From: Hypsibius dujardini
Lineage: Eukaryota > Tardigrada > Eutardigrada > Parachela > Hypsibiidae
NCBI GenBank assembly: GCA_001579985.1
Contig: LRSR01014754.1
Coordinates: 22,465 to 86,464, forward strand
Direction: 5' to 3'
Length of the DNA: 64,000 bases
Positions 59,721 to 64,000 of the stretch are shown here, one piece after another. Below the pieces are notes generated by a model, which saw only the letters and a program-made list of their open reading frames with translations, did not search any database and was not told where the DNA came from. Position 1 is the first letter of the stretch. Each line of letters starts with the position of its first letter. The position numbers were made by a program, and so were the translations under genes.

Positions 59721-62700
59721 ACACAGACACAGACACAGACACAGACACAGACACAGACACAGACACAGACACAGACGCATGAAGAGTCATACGTACAGTG
59801 ATGTTTGCATAAATCGTTGTCGACCAGTGATCTGCTTTCTATTCCCATAGACTCAATGCGAATGAGGATGGCAAAGGGGGAAGAATTCACAATCGAAATC
59901 ATCACCCTATCTACCGATCCAATTCCTTTCTCGATACGCACCGAGACTATTTCCAATTTCCAACAAGAAGGCCAACCATCGTTAAAAATACAAGCCAGTC
60001 CATGGGCTCCTCAGTATGTGCAGTACAAAATGCGCGAAGGCGCACACCGAATCCTCATCAAGCTCGACTCAGCCCCTGAAGTTGGCGGAAACCTTTGCAG
60101 TTTTTTATCCATCCAATCGGCGCGGTGTCCTGTCGGGGACCTCGATACCCGGCTCCGATTGGACGGACGATTCCAGACAGTCACAACCCAAGGCGCAATT
60201 GAAGTGTCTCGAGAACAATTCAACGGAACATTTTTCATCGCTGTTCTGGTCAAACCACACGACGAAGATTGCCGCGATCGGCAGGAGATGTTTTCCGTTT
60301 TGAAGTCGAAAACTAACTGGCTCACTAACACGTCGTCCCATGAGCGGGTTAAAACAGTCGTCATTTCAGTCATCGACATCGACCTGAAACAGAACCATTA
60401 TGTCATTGCGATTGTTGCCCCGGTTGCCATTTTCGTTGGGTTCTTTTTGGTGGCGATAACTTTGCTGCAGTCGAGCGCGAGTGAATGGATCGCTGTGTTA
60501 TTTATGAAGCTAGACGGAATTACCTTGCCGACGAAAGAGCGCACATGGGGAATTTCAAGGCTGATGGAAAGGAGTGTCCACGGTGCGTACAAACATGCAA
60601 AAACTCTCGGCCATCCATGTCGCTTGAAGTAAGAAGAAAAGTTAACGTCTGAAAAATGAAACTCACGTCCACAGTCCACAGTTTGTCCCATCATAATTTA
60701 GTAGTGTTTTTTTCCCGCAGAAATATTCCCTTTAATTGAAATCACGTATGACATGTGCAAAATTGTAGTCTCCAAACAAGCTTTGCCGAGTATAAATTTT
60801 TCTTAGGGAACTACACGTATGTTGAATTTAAGATAATTTAACGAAGAAATACACGCAATGTTGCTGAATAACTCTCGCAGTATGCAAATTCCGTTGACCC
60901 AGTTTACATTTTAAACTTGTATACTGTAGTCATGTTTAGGTTGCTTCACGATGTTGATGTAGCACGCGAACGGGGTGGTAAAAAAAACCCAAAAACGGTC
61001 TAAATTTAAGAAAAAGACTAAAGTTCTTGAAAATGTTTTAAGTCCCTGAAAGTTCGTCTTGAAATTCAGACCCCCACAAGTTTCTAACAGAAAAGCGGTC
61101 AAATTCTATGTTTACTCCTAAGAAATCAAAAACATTTTGTCCCCTCTTCCCGCCCCTGGCTCTATCCTGATGGGGGTTTTCGTTTCGACTTGTAAGAACC
61201 CTAAACGAGCCTCTGAGTGGAGTATTAACTAGGCGCTCGCACCCACTGGCTCAGGGGATCAGGGTGCAAGTCCCCTCCCCTTCCCCTTCCCCCGTTTTGG
61301 CTAGGTAGAAAACTCCGACGTTTGGACAACGGTGAAGTAAATCCTGTGACAAAAACTCGGGGGGGGGGGAGAGAAAAAAGGCGTTTTGTTTTTCCGTTCA
61401 ACACTCGTGCGGGCAGGGTCCAATATTTATGGTTTCAGTTTTGTGTGAAGAAGAAACCTAAAGGATTCTAAAAAATCAATCTACAATTTATCAAGTTAGG
61501 GAAAAACGGTCAACATTGAAAAAAACGAAAGAGGGAGGAGACAAAAGGCGGGGAGGGACTTGTAGCCCAAGCCTGCCGGGAGGAGGTTGTCACTCCGCCT
61601 AAAATTTAGCTAATAATGAACCTGAAATTTAGATTTAAATGAAAATGAAGTTGCAGTATACTGCATTCAATAATAACAAAATAAATAATAAGTTACCACA
61701 CTGTCTAAAATAAAACGGGCATATAATGTGAACAAAAATTTGATCCCCTGATTTAGCAATTTAATCAAACTGCAGGCTTCGTCATTCCTTCGAAATGGGA
61801 TCCCACCAGCTACGCCGACTGTCACGACCACCTTCCGCACTCTCACGAGGAAATTGACGCCAAAATAATGACACGGTCTGACTCACTGTCCCACGGTACT
61901 CCAGCCAGGATCTCCATAACGCTCATGGAGGAGCAGAATGTTTCGGAAGACCCCAACCCTGATGAAAACGAGGGTGAAACTGACCAAGTCAACTTTCACA
62001 GTCATCCTCATCGGAATAGCCAACAGTCGGAGATAGTGGCAACACCAGACGTGGAAAGGGGCACTTTCAAACAATCCGTCCCGTACATCGTCGAGGTCCA
62101 CTTACCGGTTATTGAAAATGGAAATATTTCCGGTACCGAAATGGAGTCACTTAACGCCATAGCCCGACGTCAGAGAAGGGGAAATAAAGTCCGGAAAGAA
62201 AGGAGCAAACGTCGAGGTCGAGGTCGTCGAGTCCGTATGGCCGACATCAACCATAAAAACTCGACAGAAATTCATCAAACCTCAAGGGATTACAGTTTTT
62301 CCCTGCTAACTGTGTCGCTGTTTTACAGTCTGCCTGTCTGGCAGCTCGTGATGAACCATCAGGGCCTACTTCTCGTGACAGGTAACAAAAAAACTAATCA
62401 ATCCTTGAGCGAACTGTACCTTGAGTTGTGCATAACGCATAAAATATATTTTCTATGATTAATTTGGAACTTTAAGTGTAAATTGAATTGTATTATTATT
62501 TACATATTAATAATGTTAAACAGTTATTTGAGAATTTATTCGAATTGCATTCAGAATGATTATTTAGTTTAACATTGACTAATTTGACCTTTTCGTTAGA
62601 CAATTATTCGATTATTGTATTTAATATTGGTTGTAATTGTGTTTTAATTCCTATTTCCATACCAATCATCTGGGCATTTCATTTTAAGGTTTATACATTT

Positions 62701-64000
62701 CAAACAATTTTATTTTAAAATTTAACAAGTACTTCTGCGACCTCTTTACAGGCAATGAAGACATTTGCTACTACAATTTTTCCTGCGCGAACCGTTTGGG
62801 GATTCTCAGCGACTTCAATCATGTTTTAAGTAACATTGGTTACGTGGTCCTCGGCATTCTCTTTCTACTAATGGTTCGTCGTCGAGCGGCCTTCACAGCC
62901 AAATTACGGGAGAAGGTACCGCACATCGATTATTACGGCATTCCTTCGCAACTTGGTGTTTTTTACGGGATGGGACTGGCGTTGGTCATGGAAGGAGTCA
63001 TGTCTGCCTGCTACCACGTCTGTCCGAGTTACAACAACTTCCAGTTTGACACGTCTTTTATGTATCTCATAACTGGATTGACCTTGCTGAAACTGTATCA
63101 CTCGAGGCATCCGGATATTCTTCCAAGGTCGTACGTCGCTTATCTGGTTTTCGCTGCGTTCATCCTGGTGGCCTTGGTCGGAGTTATCACTCAGAGCTTC
63201 GCCTACTGGATTGTCTTTTCCGTTTTCCACGGGATGATATCGATCATGGTTGGCCTTCAAATATTCCTCGTGGGTTACTTAGAACTGTCTATGGGTTAGT
63301 AAACAAAACATTATTTATGATCGTATTTTAAATTCCAGGAATAATTGCATGCTTACTTAAAGAATTTAGGTTTCCATTTAAATTAATCCGTATGTAATAT
63401 ACCGTTACATCTTTTAAACTTAGGCATCTTATTTACCCAGTAGTGTCTTAATTAGCCGAATTGTTCTGCTTTCAGATAACGTCATAAAGCAAATGAGGAA
63501 GTTACAATGGTCGGACTTCCGTTGCTCAGCTCTCCAATGGAACAGATTAGTGCCGGCTGTGTTGTTAATCAGCATCAATCTGGGTTTCGCCATTGTCGGT
63601 CCCGTTTTGCAGCCCTTCGATTTCGCAACGCATCTCCTGTTTATCCTACAAGCTAATCTGATGGTGTACGCGGGCTATTATTTTGTCATGAAAATTGTCA
63701 GCGCTGGCGAACGGATCAGCCGAATGGCGTGTCTGTATTTCGTCTTCGCCTTGCCGGCGTGGATTGTTGGAATGCACTACTTCACACAAGGGTAATTAAA
63801 ACAAACGCCTGTCCCCTTCCCAAAATATTTCTTCGTTTAGTGCCTAAAGTTTATTTTTATTTTAAAGGCTTTCAAATTGGGCAAAAAGCGCGGCCCAGTC
63901 GCGCGAAGGAAATCGGGAATGTTTCATATTCAATTTTTACGATGAACATGACGTTTGGCACATGCTCTCGGCGTTTGGGTTGTTCTTCACGTTTATGATG
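59232..64000 (+). CDS. sid-1: SID-1 / SIDT transmembrane family protein (3'-partial)
   Basis: Six exons join in frame: to 59580, 59851-60480, 61776-62381, 62752-63294, 63476-63791, and 63868 to beyond the edge. The start at 59232 places a signal peptide (KVIPILLFFTVVSSEG) first, although the frame is open from ATG 59118. The extracellular region has paired beta domains (VLSWQIPLIL, VSRILCPSENP, CPVGDLDTRLRLDGRFQT, CRDR). TM1 is VIAIVAPVAIFVGFFLVAI. A long basic cytoplasmic loop (RRQRRGNKVRKERSKRRGRG) leads to a multipass core. Family metal-site residues are visible: ACYHVCPSYNNFQFDTSFMY and FYDEHDVWHMLSAFG. SID1 proteins mediate dsRNA uptake in some animals and lipid/cholesterol handling in others, at plasma or lysosomal membrane. 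About 860 residues are present; only the last few dozen should be missing. Confidence 0.93.
59645..59777. repeat. (CACAGG/CACAGA)n hexanucleotide repeat in SID-1 intron 1
   Basis: About 22 hexamer units, CACAGG-type and then CACAGA-type, inside the 270 bp first intron. Apparent ORFs in all frames are artefacts of the repeat. Confidence 0.95.
60481..61775. other. SID-1 intron 2 with repeat remnants
   Basis: The 1295 bp intron begins GTGAAT and ends CTGCAG. It contains a MITE-family remnant (about 60970-61216, ending AACCCTAAACGAGCC), a G run at 61361-61370 and pyrimidine-rich CCCTTCCCC tracts. No separate gene is seen. Confidence 0.6.

Noticed and set aside
59578-59956. ORFs in every frame over the hexamer repeat
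   Set aside because: Low-complexity artefact of the CACAGG/CACAGA repeat in SID-1 intron 1.
61230-61290. tRNA-derived SINE head (B-box-like GGGTGCAAGTCCC)
   Set aside because: No matching A box at the right distance and no poly-A or repeat tail. Chance similarity is more likely.
1-64000. CRISPR arrays, operons, bacterial ribosome binding sites or horizontally acquired bacterial genes
   Set aside because: Nothing of the kind is visible. Genes have GT-AG introns and metazoan domain types throughout.

Overview
This is eukaryotic nuclear DNA from an invertebrate. Coding exons are separated by GT-AG introns, many only 35-80 bp long. The gene-free sequence is AT-rich and full of degraded DNA transposons, foldback repeats and microsatellites, and there is one assembly gap. 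The families present are a SID1-type dsRNA/lipid channel, rhodopsin-like GPCRs with DRW motifs, natriuretic-peptide-receptor-like ectodomains, trypsin-like proteases and LRR proteins. These point to a small metazoan, perhaps an ecdysozoan such as a tardigrade. That placement is inference; nothing in the window proves it.

Left third (0-18.3 kb): one ~5.6 kb block is present twice in tandem (694-7205 and 12632-18228). Each copy carries a three-exon minus-strand gene for a secreted, probably GPI-anchored LRR protein (428 and 455 aa). Both genes have the same mariner-like transposase relic in intron 1. Later events can be read from empty sites: a PIF/Harbinger-like element with a TTA duplication entered only the first copy, and a 1.33 kb TA-flanked element with perfect TIRs entered a neighbouring repeat. 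A large foldback element with another foldback nested in it lies between the copies.

Middle (18.3-29 kb): a GPCR with an in-frame TGA in TM7, a decayed serpin, an intact small PH-domain gene, an S1-S3 fragment of a CNG/HCN/EAG-type channel, and an ~830 bp inverted repeat.

Receptor cluster (29-46 kb): five relatives of receptor guanylate cyclases / natriuretic peptide receptors, counting fragments at 9.4 and 27 kb. The genes at 29.8-33.4 kb and 41.5-45.7 kb appear full length: signal peptide, ANF-receptor ligand-binding domain and one TM helix. Both end about 40 residues after the membrane. No kinase-homology or cyclase domain is visible anywhere in the window. The copies at 36.7-38.4, 26.7-27.0 and 9.2-9.4 kb are truncated. 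A complete trypsin-like protease gene lies inside the cluster.

Right part (46-64 kb): two copies of a ~1.1 kb TIR element, a complete two-exon GPCR, a frameshifted GPCR, a protease pseudogene, a small TA-flanked MITE, and a SID-1 family gene that runs off the right edge with six exons in frame.

The genes do not form an operon-like unit. They look like an accessory neighbourhood shaped by tandem duplication, decay and transposons, rich in cell-surface receptors and secreted proteins.
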